Below are positions 1 through 47,226 of a DNA stretch of 64,000 bases, one piece after another. The stretch is from Phalacrocorax aristotelis. Taxonomy: Eukaryota > Chordata > Aves > Suliformes > Phalacrocoracidae. The stretch's first letter is position 1. Every line of letters begins with the position of its first letter. A program made the translations under genes and the position numbers. Location: NCBI RefSeq assembly GCF_949628215.1, contig NC_134277.1:1054001-1118000 (forward strand), given 5' to 3'. A model generated the notes under the pieces. That model saw only the letters and a list, made by a program, of their open reading frames with translations, was not told the origin of the DNA and searched no databases.

Positions 1-144
1 ACCGGGGCACCGGCAGCGCCATCGGGGCTGGACCCCCCCACGGGCACCGGCACCGGGCCGGGGGCGTCCGGGATGGGGGGGGCACCGGGCACCGGACGAG
101 CCGCCGCCCTCCGCCCGCCCCCACGTGCCGAGTTGGGGCCGTGT

Positions 145-550
145 CTCCCCCCCGTGCCACCCCCTGTGTCACCCCCTGTCACCCCCCCGTGTCACCCCCC
201 CGTGCCACCCCCTGTGTCACCCCCTGTCACCCCCCCGTGTCACCCCCCGTGTCACCCCGTGTCACCCCCCGTGTCACCCCCGTGTCACCCCCCGTGTCAC
301 CCCCCCCGTGTCACCCCCCCGTGTCACCCCCTGTGTCACCCCTGTGTCACCCCCCCGTGTCACCCCCCCGTGTCACCCCCTGTGTCACCCCCTGTCACCC
401 CCCCGTGTCACCCCCCGTGGTCGTCCCCTGTGTCACCCCCCGTGTCGCCCCCGTGTCACCCTGTGTCACCCCGTACCACACCCTCTGTCACCCCCCCGTG
501 TCGCCCCCCTGTGTCACCCCCCGTGTCACCTGCCCAGTGTCACCCCCCTG
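145..550. repeat. Minisatellite, about 12-13 bp unit GTGTCACCCCCC
   Basis: Tandem copies of GTGTCACCCCC(C) with small length variants (GTGCCACC, CTGTCACC) run without interruption for about 400 bases. The complementary strand carries runs of five or more G every 12-13 bases and so has G-quadruplex potential. The long open frames across it are low-complexity translations of the repeat and not genes. Confidence 0.9.
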
Positions 551-1334
551 GAGAACCCCCCCCACCGGGTCCGGGTGGGGCGTGGGGATACGGGACAGGG
601 GGACATGGGGGGACACTGGGGGACACGGGAGCACATGGCCGTGGGGATGGAGGGGGGATATGGGAGGCAGACACACAGGACAGGGATGGGGGGGGACACT
701 GCTGTGGGGCAGCTCCGGGGTGTCCCTGGGTCCCCCGGGGGGGCCCTTCCCGTGGGCCCAGGGTCCCCCCACCATTCCTGGGTGGGGGAGCAGGACCAGG
801 ACATGGGGGTCACGGCACATCCGCGTGGGGGCGGGGCCCAGCCGTGGGGGGCAGAGCCCTAATCCCTAATCCCAAGATGTGCTGGATGCCGGATGCGCCC
901 CTGCTCCGGATCCGGCCCCCCCAGCGCAGTCCTGAGGGGTTTGCCCTGGCAACGGGGCGATGGGGGGGGTCCGGTGGGGGCCCCCCCCCTCAGCCGGCAG
1001 CTGGGACCAATCGACGTCCCCGCAGCTGACCCGCGCCACCGCGCACACCCCATAAATCCCGGGGTCCCTCGAGGTGCGCCGCGAGAGGTTCGGGGGCGGC
1101 GGCGGCGCCTGGACGGAGAGCGGCTGTCCGGGCGGCCCCGGGGTAAGAGGGGCCAGGGTGGGGGGGTGAACACTGTCCCAGGGTGGCCCCCATCCTGGGG
1201 GGCTGGGGATGGTCCCTGCCCGTGTCCCCCCGTCCCCACCGCGTCCACCCCGCCACCTCCTGCCCCGCCGGTAACGCCGGGGTCCCCCACCAGGGTGGCT
1301 GGCGCGGCACGGTGCAGCTGGGGGACGGTGCGGC
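551..1334. other. GC-rich non-coding stretch upstream of the first exon candidate
   Basis: No coding exon is recognised here. A TATA-like CATAAATC lies at 1050-1057, about 280 bases before the candidate start codon at 1335, but nothing else supports a promoter. The part before position 145 also shows nothing recognisable. Confidence 0.4.
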
Positions 1335-1415
1335 ATGGCCGGGGGGCTGCGGGTTCCCGGCCGGGTCCTGGCCTCCCTCCTGCTCTGGGCAGCCGCGGCG
1401 GAGGCGGTCCACCGG
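1335..1415 (+). CDS. Possible signal-peptide exon, unrecognised
   Basis: An ATG in a good context (GGCATGG) opens 27 codons with a basic start, a hydrophobic core (VLASLLLWAAAAEA) and a typical signal-peptidase site. It ends exactly at a consensus donor, CGG|GTGAGT. A further exon may begin at about 1542 after GCGGCAG and run into the gap. Its peptide there (WCERTVQV..., and in another frame SLYHYSLAGWRIDRDRM) looks protein-like but needs a frame change and matches no family I know. It does not resemble the N-terminus of AOC1. It could therefore be AOC1's divergent 5' end, a separate secreted-protein gene, or a misjoin at the gap. Confidence 0.3.
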
Positions 1416-1677
1416 GTGAGTCCTCCGTGGCGAAGGCCGCACCGCATCCCCGTGCCGGGGTACGGCGGCGGGACGCCGGCCCCCGCTGGGTTTGGGGGAG
1501 CGGGATGGGCGCCTGCGCCGCGGGTGACTGGGTGCGGCGGCAGGCGGTGGTGCGAGCGGACGGTGCAGGTGACGGCAGAGGAAGAGGTGACGCCGCGGCG
1601 CGAGGACGCGTGCCCTGCGCCAGCCTCTACCACTACAGCCTGGCGGGATGGCGGATCGACCGGGACCGCATGCGCCA

Positions 1678-1877
1678 NNNNNNNNNNNNNNNNNNNNNNN
1701 NNNNNNNNNNNNNNNNNNNNNNNNNNNNNNNNNNNNNNNNNNNNNNNNNNNNNNNNNNNNNNNNNNNNNNNNNNNNNNNNNNNNNNNNNNNNNNNNNNNN
1801 NNNNNNNNNNNNNNNNNNNNNNNNNNNNNNNNNNNNNNNNNNNNNNNNNNNNNNNNNNNNNNNNNNNNNNNNNNNNN
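1678..1877. other. Assembly gap of 200 N
   Basis: Exactly 200 undetermined bases. The downstream side resumes inside an AOC1 exon. Almost all of AOC1 (several hundred codons, including the copper and TPQ region) is absent from the window, so the true gap is probably longer than 200 bases or the flanks were misjoined. Confidence 0.99.
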
Positions 1878-1878
1878 G

Positions 1879-2330
1879 AGCTTCATCCGCAACAACGAGA
1901 CCATCGAGGACCAGGTGACAACCCCCAGGGCGGCGGGGACAGAGCTGGGCAGGGGTCTGGGCACCGCGGCCGGGGGGCCAGCGGGACGCGCCGGTGCTCG
2001 GGGAGGGGGGTCTGCCACCCCACGCCAACGGCCGCCGTTCCCTCCGCGCAGGACCTGGTGGCCTGGGTGACCGTCGGCTTCCTGCATGTCCCGCACGCCG
2101 AGGACGTCCCCAACACGGCCACCCCCGGCAACGCCGTCGGGTTCTTCCTGCGCCCCTTCAACTTCTTCGACGAAGACCCCTCGGTGGCCTCGCGCAGCGC
2201 CGTCATCGTCCGGCCGCTGGACCCCCCCACCTTCTCCCAGCTGGAGATCCAGCGCTGGACGCCCGCCAGCCCCGGCCCCTGCGTCGCCCCGGAGCCCTTC
2301 ACCTACAACGGCACCTACCGGCCCGAGTGA
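1879..2330 (+). CDS. AOC1: AOC1 (diamine oxidase), last two coding exons
   Basis: C-terminal part of a copper amine oxidase. AOC1 is a secreted, TPQ-containing enzyme that oxidatively deaminates histamine and putrescine. Exons: 1879-1914 ([12 protein letters not shown], donor GTGACA) and 2052-2330 (acceptor CCGCGCAG). The last exon reads [20 protein letters not shown], then [19 protein letters not shown], and ends [10 protein letters not shown]-stop, closely matching the end of mammalian AOC1, which stops in NGTYRPV. The conserved C-terminal His and Asp region next to the copper-site beta strands is visible. The catalytic TPQ Tyr and the copper histidines lie upstream, in or beyond the 200-N gap. 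It is convergent with KCNH2, as in human. The family assignment is firm, and AOC1 rather than AOC2/3 rests on sequence plus synteny. Confidence 0.88.
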
Positions 2331-2446
2331 CCCGCCCCGGGGCTGCCGGCGGCCCCGGCACCCTGTGCCGCGCAGGACCGGGGGTGGCCGCGGGGGACAC
2401 CGAGGCGTGGGCCACGCCACGCCGCGCCGTACCGCATCCCGGGCTC

Positions 2447-2452
2447 AGTAAA
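2447..2452 (+). terminator. AOC1: AOC1 poly(A) signal AGTAAA
   Basis: AGTAAA, a common variant of AATAAA, lies 117 bases after the AOC1 stop codon. No better hexamer is seen nearby. Confidence 0.6.
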
Positions 2453-2754
2453 GGCGATGCCACCTCCTCCGGCCCCGTCTCTGCCTGGGCCGTGTGGCAG
2501 CCCCGGCACCGCCGCAGGCACCGGAGCCGCCGAGCGGCTGTTACGCTACTGAATTATGCCACCGTTCGAGGTTGCTTTGCCCTCCCCCCTCCCCTTCCCC
2601 TGGCCTTTTCACCCCCTGGGGCCACAGCGCACGTGGGATGGGTGCCGGCAGTGCCCCCCTCCCCGTGGCACCGTCCCGGGAGCCGCGGTGGCACGGCTCT
2701 GCCGTGGCCCCGTCCCGCAGCACAGCCGCACACAGAGCCGGGGTGTCTGTCCGG

Positions 2755-2760
2755 TTTATT
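2755..2760 (-). terminator. KCNH2: KCNH2 poly(A) signal AATAAA
   Basis: TTTATT on the plus strand is a canonical AATAAA on the minus strand. It implies a KCNH2 3'UTR of about 1.25 kb (roughly 3995 down to 2740). The AOC1 and KCNH2 transcripts thus end tail-to-tail about 300 bases apart. Confidence 0.7.
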
Positions 2761-3398
2761 GGGGAGGGGGGCGACGGGGGGCACCTACCGCGGAAGGCGA
2801 CATGCAGGGCTGTGTGAAACGGCAGGTCGGGCACACGCGGCGCCCGGCTACGGGACGACGGCACGAACACGGCACACGCTACCAGGAGCCGGCGGGCGAG
2901 CGGGTGGGTGGGTGGGCGAGCGGGTGGGTGGGCAGCAGCCCCACAGCCCCTGGCCCTGCCCACGCCCCTTCCCCGCTAGGGCGACCCCCTCCTTGTGCGC
3001 GGGGTGGCTCCGCAGGCTGGGACAATGCTGGGGGGGGTGTGCTCCCCCGTCCCACCAGCTGGGCGGGGGAGGCTGGGGGGATGTGGGGGGCACCGGTGGC
3101 TGGCGAGGGGGGGCACCCCGGACACACAGCACTGTCGGGCGACCCGCAGCCAGGTGAGCATGGGGACACGGCATGGGGGGGGGGGGTCCACGCACCCACC
3201 CCACGCCTCCGCCGCGGCTCAGCGCACACGCACGTGCATGCACACGCACGCCACGGCGGGCAGGAAGCACAGCTGGGGTCAACATACATGCACGCACGGA
3301 CACAGCGTGTCTGTCTGTCCCGAGAGAGCAGCATGGGTGTCCTGGCACAGCAGGACCCCCCACCCGAAGACACACGCAGCGCCCCGGGGCGCTGGACA

Positions 3399-3545
3399 CG
3401 AGTACACATGCACACACACGTGCGCGCACACACACACACGTGTGCGCACACACACGCACACACAGACAGGGCGAGTGCAGGCGGGCAGACCCGCAGCACG
3501 TCGGAACACGTGTGACACACGCACACACACGTGTGCACACCCCTC
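3399..3545. repeat. (CA)n/(TG)n-rich microsatellite in the KCNH2 3'UTR
   Basis: Alternating CA with CG and GT interruptions (ACACGTGTGCGCACACAC), with looser CA-rich sequence back to about 3220. The alternating purine-pyrimidine pattern is the type that can form Z-DNA. It lies within the inferred KCNH2 3'UTR. Confidence 0.85.
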
Positions 3546-3995
3546 GCAGCCCCCCCCCCCCCCCCACTCCCCCCCGTCGTGCTGCTGGCCCCAGCGTCCC
3601 CGGGGTGGGCTCTGGCCAGGGGGCAGCGCGGCCCCGGCCGGCCGGGGGTCTGCCTGGGGAAGGGGCTGTGGGGCCGTGCCCGCTGTGGCACTACAGGGAG
3701 GAGGAGGAGGAGGAAGGGAAGGCGAAGAGCAGCACACGTCTGACAGTCCTGCCAGCCGAGCCCTGGAAGCGCCGGCGCAGCGGCGAGGCGGGGGGGGCTT
3801 GGCCCCCCGTGTTAGGCCAGCTAACGTGGGGGTGCCGAGGGGCTCCCGCCGCCCCCCCCCGCGGGCTGCCGGTGGCGGGAGGGATTGTCCGTGGGGGACG
3901 GCGGCCTGGAGCCCACCGGCCCGGCCAGCGTCCTGGGGACGGGGGTCCCGCGTCCCGTCGCGCCGGGGGTCCCGGCCCCGTCCCTGCCCTGCCCA

Positions 3996-29050
<25,055 letters not shown>

Positions 29051-29486
29051 CCGGGCCCGGGGGGCGGGGCGAGCGCGGCCGCAGCCAATGGCCGCGGGGG
29101 GGGGGGCTGCGGAGGGGGGGCCCCCCGCCACACCCGGCCCGGCCCCCCCCACCCCGGGGATCCCCCCGCCTGCCCAAGCCTTCCGCCCCCCCACACCGGC
29201 CCCTTCAGCCCCACCCCCACCCCCCCCCAGCCCCAGCCCCTGAAGCCCCACGACCAGGTCCCCCCTGGGCCCCCCCAGCCCCCCTCAAGTGCCCCCGCCC
29301 CCCCGTCACCCCTCCCGCCCCGCGCCGCCCCCCCCGTGCACCCCCCGCACTCTGCACCCCGAACCCCGCACCCCCCACCTCCCCCTGCCCACGCCCTCAG
29401 GGCCCGCAGCCGCAGCCCTCGCCCCCACCCCCCACTGCCCCCCACTGCTCCCACCTGCCCACCCCTCCCGCAGCGAGGCCACAAAC

Positions 29487-30265
29487 CCAGGTGGGTGGGA
29501 CACCGGGACACTGGACAGCTGGACATCGGAACACTGGGACACTGGGACACCTGGACAATGGAACACAGGGACACTGGGACACTGGGACACCTGGACAATG
29601 GGACACCAGGACAATGGAACACAGGGACACAGGGACACTGAGACACCTGGACATCGGGACATTGGGACACCTGGACACCAGGGCACTGGGACATCGGGAC
29701 ACTGGGACACCAGGACACTGGGACACCTGGACAGCAGAACAATGGGACACCAGGACAATGGGACACCTGGACACCAGGACAATGGGACACCAGGACACCT
29801 GGACACAGGGACACTGGGACACCTCGACATCAGGACACTGGGACACCGGGACACCTGGACAATGGGACAGCAGGACAATGGAACACAGGGACACTGGGAC
29901 ACCTGGACAACAGGACACAGGGACACTGAGACACAGGGACACTGGGACAGCTGGACATCGGGACATTGGGACACCTGGACACCAGGGCACTGGGACACCA
30001 GGACACTGGGACACCGGGACACCAGGACAATGGGACACCAGGACACCTGGACACAGGGACACCGGGACACATGGACATCGGGACACTGGGGCACAAGGAC
30101 ACTGGGACACAAGGACACCAGGGCACCTGGACACCAGGGCACCTGGACACCTGGACATCAGGACACTGGGGTACTGGGACACAAGGACACTGAGACACCG
30201 TGACGTCAGGACACTAGGACACCTGGACACCTGGACATCAGGATGCTGGGACACAGGGACACCAG
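29487..30265. repeat. Decamer minisatellite GGACACTGGG/GGACACCTGG
   Basis: Nearly 780 bases of ten-base units (GGACACTGGG, GGACACCTGG, GGACAATGGG, GGACACAGGG). All six frames stay partly open, which gives spurious long proteins rich in GHWDTGTP-type repeats. It lies between the KCNH2 and NOS3 5' ends. Confidence 0.95.
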
Positions 30266-30834
30266 TACCAGGGAGCTGGTTCCAGCCGCCGGGAGTGGGC
30301 AGAGCCTCTGAGCACAAGCACGGGCCGGGCCCTGGCAAGGGGGTCCCCCCCGCCCCCACGGAGTGCCCGGGCCCTGCCAGCACTGCCCACCCTGCCCTAG
30401 CCCCCCAGTGCCCCCTGCCCCCCTGGGCACCTCCCCGCCACCAGACCGCCCCCTTGGCCCAGGGCCAGGCGCCCACCCGTGGGGTCAGTGCCTGGGGTCC
30501 GGGGGGGCTGCCCTGGGGTCCCATGGGTGCTGGCCCTGCCCCGCTCCTCAGCAGGGTCACCTGGGGTCACACGGGGTCAGGGTCACCCTGGGGTCTGGAG
30601 AGTCCTGCCGCAGCAGGGCCCACAGGGTGCAGGTCCATGCTCCCCCCATACTGGGGCCTCCCTGCTGGGGACCCCCAGCCCCACCACCCTGGGGGACCCC
30701 CCACCCAGCCCAGTCGCACCCTGTCCCCCCGCCCCCCCAGCATCCGACCTGCCCCAGGACCCCTGGGACCCCGATGGGCTGGTGCCGTGCCCTGAGGGGT
30801 GCTGGGCTCAGGGCTGGCGGGCTCCCAGTCCTGG
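30266..30834. other. Spacer between two minisatellites
   Basis: GC-rich sequence with no recognised exon, RNA gene or transposon. Confidence 0.5.
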
Positions 30835-32240
<1,406 letters not shown>

Positions 32241-33821
32241 GGCTCTGTCCCAGGTGCTGAAACTGGAGCCGGCTCGACCCGGACCCTCTCTGGGGCTGCG
32301 ACCGCCAGGACCCGCCCAGCCACGCCACGCCACGCCACGCCACGCCTGGCCACGCCCAGCCCACCCGGCCCAGCCAAGCCCGGCCCAGCCAAGCCCGGCC
32401 CAGCTAAGCCCGGCCCGGCCGAGCCGTGCCAGGCCCCAGGTGGCTGCCGGAGTGTCCAGCAACTGCCCTGCGGGGGACACGCGTGGGGAGGGGAAGGGGA
32501 GGAGCGGGCTGCAGGGCCCAGCCGTGGGGCAGGGCCCAGCCGTGGGGCAGGACAAGGCCTGAGCCACCCCCAGACCCCACGCCTGCCCCACGGCCGAGTC
32601 CCCGCCCCCCGGGAAGGGCAGCCAATCGGATGGGCGCTCTGCAGTGACGGACAGGCCTGCCCCGCCCCTGGCGAGGCCGGGGGAGCTGGAGGGGCGGGGT
32701 CAGCCGGGGACGCCCACTCCGGGAGGGGTGACCGGGACCCCCCACCCCGCTCCGGGATGGGCCGCGGCGCTGCAGCCTCCCCCGAGGCTCCCCCCGTGCC
32801 GCCCCGCCGAGGGTCCCCCGGGCGCCCCCCGCTGCTCTGCCCCCCCGCCCATGCCGCCCCCCCGGGGGTCCCGGGGACGTCCCACCGCTGCTCTGCCCCC
32901 GCCCCCCCGCTCTGCCCCCCCCATGCCGCCGTCCTGGGGGTCCCGGGGGCGCCCCACCGCTGCTCTGCCTTCCCCGCTCGGCCCCCCCCATGCCACCGCC
33001 CCGGGGGTCCCGGGGGCGCCCCCCCCCGCTCTGCCCCCCCGTGACGCCCCCCCGCTCCGCCCAGCGCAGGAAGGAACCGCCGGCAGCCGGGGCCGGGCGC
33101 GGTTTCCCGTCGGCTGCGGGGGCCACGGGCCGGACCCACCCCCACGGCGAACTGCCGCCGGACCCCCCGGCCAGGGCCCCGAGGACCCGCACGCCCCCCC
33201 GGGGCGGGACCCGCTGTCCCCACGCACACCCAGAGCATCCCGCCCCGCCAGGGTCACCATCCCCCCGGCACCCGGGGTCCCCGTCCCCACCCCGCCGGGG
33301 CTCCCACCTACTCTGGGGGTCACTGTGGGAGCCCCCCCTCCCATCCTGCACCATCTCCCCAGGGTGTCCCCCCCCGTTCCCTCCCCGGGGAGGGTCCCGC
33401 GGGCGCAGCCCCCCCTCGGGGTGCCCGCTGGGGGTCCCTGGGGAGCCGCCGGGCACATCAATGGCAGGAACTGGGTGGGGAGTGGCGGCCCCACGCGTGG
33501 GGGGGCCGGGGAAGCCGGGGGGGGCTTTCTCCGGACATCCGCCACATGGCCTGCAGGTGGGGGTCCAGGGGGGCACTGGGACCACCGCAGGGCACCCACC
33601 TTCTGGAGCAAACACGGGACCCCTAAGAGGGGGTATGCTGCCCCACACCCCCCCCACGGGGACCTGCACCCAGCAGGGGGGGCGGAGGGGTGCTGCTGGC
33701 CCCAGGGGATGGCAGACCCCAACCTGTGGCCCTTCGCTCCCCCCACCCTGGTGTGCCATGGGGCTGAGGGCCAGGGGGAGCAGACCCCCCGTGGGGCAGT
33801 GGCTGGGGGAGGTGGGACAGT
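32241..33821. other. KCNH2-NOS3 intergenic region, no gene seen
   Basis: Very GC-rich, with several long overlapping open frames on both strands, none resembling a known protein. It includes a short CCACG pentamer run (about 32320-32345) and a stretch rich in CCCCCCGGGGGTCCCGGG-like repeats (32790-33060). Confidence 0.6.
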
Positions 33822-34172
33822 CCCATGGCCATGCTGGGCATCTGTGGGTTCTGGGGGTCCCGTGGCTGTGCTGGGGGTCCCATGGCCATGCTGGGGGTCT
33901 GTGGCTGTTCTGGGGGTTCCATGGCCATGCTGCAGATCCTGTGGCTGTGCTGAGGGTTCCGTGGCCATGCTGGGGGTCCCATGGCTGTTCTGGGGGTCCT
34001 GTGGCCAGCTGGGGTCTGTGGCTGTTCTGGGGGTCCCATGGCTGTGCTGAGGGTCCCGTGGCCATGCTGGGGGTCTGTGGCTGTTCTGGGGGTCCCATGG
34101 CAATGCTGGGGATCCCGTGGCCGTGCTGGGGGTCCGTGGCCATGTTGGGATTCCTGTAGCGATGCTGGGGGT
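33822..34172. repeat. Minisatellite, about 21-bp unit GGGGGTCCCATGGCTGTGCTG
   Basis: About 16 degenerate copies ending 270 bases before the NOS3 start codon, alternating CATGGCTGTGCTG, CGTGGCCATGCTG and TGTGGCTGTTCTG cores. It is close enough to fall in the NOS3 promoter or 5'UTR. Confidence 0.9.
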
Positions 34173-34442
34173 CCTGCATGTGCCACTCCCTGGCACTGCT
34201 ACCACGGCATGCCCCCTGGCCACGTGCCGGGGTGCAGGGAGGGCCTATCAGGGTCGAAGCCCCCCGCCCAGCCCCTCGGCGGGGTCCCCGGCACGGCCCG
34301 GGCCGCGTGCCGGCGGGCGGCGTCATGGCGGTGGGGCGCCCATTGTGCGCGGGGCGGAGGCGTGCGTGGCCGAGGTCACCACTTCCCCGCCGCGGCCGGA
34401 GGAAGCGGCCGCTCCCGGCACCGGCGGCTCAGTGGCGGCGCG
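34173..34442 (+). promoter_or_regulatory. NOS3: NOS3 proximal promoter/5'UTR region
   Basis: CpG-rich and without a TATA box. It includes a GTCATGGCGG motif (YY1-like, near 34322), a GAGGTCA nuclear-receptor half-site (near 34373) and a GGAGGAAGCGG ETS-like site (near 34399). Assignment rests on position only; the mammalian NOS3 promoter is also TATA-less with ETS and SP1 sites. Confidence 0.35.
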
Positions 34443-46121
<11,679 letters not shown>

Positions 46122-46186
46122 GCGTGCCGGGGCAGGAGGGGCCCCCGCGGCTGCTCCCCCCACCCCGCTGCAGGCAGCGCCTCCCC

Positions 46187-46192
46187 AGTAAA
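46187..46192 (+). terminator. NOS3: NOS3 poly(A) signal AGTAAA
   Basis: AGTAAA lies 65 bases after the NOS3 stop codon, giving a very short 3'UTR. No AATAAA is seen closer. Confidence 0.65.
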
Positions 46193-46590
46193 GGTTTAGT
46201 TTTGATAACCCCGGCCCAGTGCTTTGCCTCCCCCAGGGTGGCACCGTCGGCACCGCGCGCGGCCGGGAACGGTGCCGGTGGGCGTGGGTGGGCTGGGGTC
46301 ACCCGGCCCCGCTCCGGCCATGGACAGGGCAGACGTGGGGCGGTGGGTGGGTGGGATGGGGGGGATGTGGCCACGGTCCCTGCAGCTCCGACCTGCACGG
46401 CTGCCCCGAGCAGCACCGCCCTGGCACCGCTGCTGCCACCACCTAGCCCGAACCACCGCAGCTCCGCCCGTGGCATTGCCCCCACACCCCACAGCATCCC
46501 CCTGCACAGCCCCACCTCCCCACACATGGCCCCCAGCCCCCCGCTGGCTCCGGGGCGCAGTCACCGCTGGGCACAGCCTCTCTGTAAACC
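46193..46590. other. NOS3-ATG9B convergent spacer
   Basis: About 400 bases between the two opposing poly(A) signals, with no gene seen. In human the ATG9B (sONE) and NOS3 transcripts overlap antisense at their 3' ends; here the predicted ends are close but separate. Confidence 0.6.
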
Positions 46591-46596
46591 TTTATT
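46591..46596 (-). terminator. ATG9B: ATG9B poly(A) signal AATAAA
   Basis: TTTATT on the plus strand reads AATAAA on the minus strand, about 630 bases after the ATG9B stop codon. Confidence 0.7.
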
Positions 46597-47226
46597 TCCC
46601 GCGGCGGCTCGGTGCGGCCGGTGCCCGGGGCAGGGCACCACGGGGGGCAGAGGCCCGGGCAGGCAGCAGGAACGGGGACGGCACCAGCACAGGCAAGGGG
46701 CAGCCCGGGTGCCCCAAGCCCCCCCATAAATATAGCACCTGGTGGGGCTGGCTGCCCCCAGCAGCGCCCCCGGCCCTGCAGCACCGTGGGGCCACCAGCA
46801 AGGCCACGCACCCGAGCAGGGGGCCCACACGGGCAGAGCCAGCCAGACCACCCTGCATCCCGGCCCCCCAGGCAGCATGGTGGGCAGCAGCGAGACCCCC
46901 GCTGCACCCAGCCCCAGCCAGCGCCTCCTGGCAGCTCTCCTGGCACCGTGCCCTGCAGCGCCGGGAGCTCTTGGCACGCCCAGGACCCTGCAGAGGAAAC
47001 GGGTCTGTCAGCAGCAGCCCCAGCACCGGGGTCGCTGGCCGCAGGGACCCCAGCAACAGGGACCCCGGCGATGGGGACCCTGGCATGCACGCCAGCCAGA
47101 TGCTGCTGGGGTCCAGCCCCATCGCCCTGTCCCGCACTGGCTGCCCCAGCCCTGGTGGTCACCGGCCCTCCCCGGGCTGCGGCTGCCTGGCCAGGCTGTG
47201 CCCTCACCCACTGGAGCCAAGGCCGG

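Noticed and set aside
1050-1057. CATAAATC as a TATA box for the first exon candidate
   Set aside because: It is about 280 bases from the start codon with no supporting initiator or conserved element.
32404-34326. 640-codon open frame on the minus strand between KCNH2 and NOS3
   Set aside because: Low-complexity, GC-driven, overlaps the NOS3 promoter repeat, and no conserved motif or splice structure is seen.
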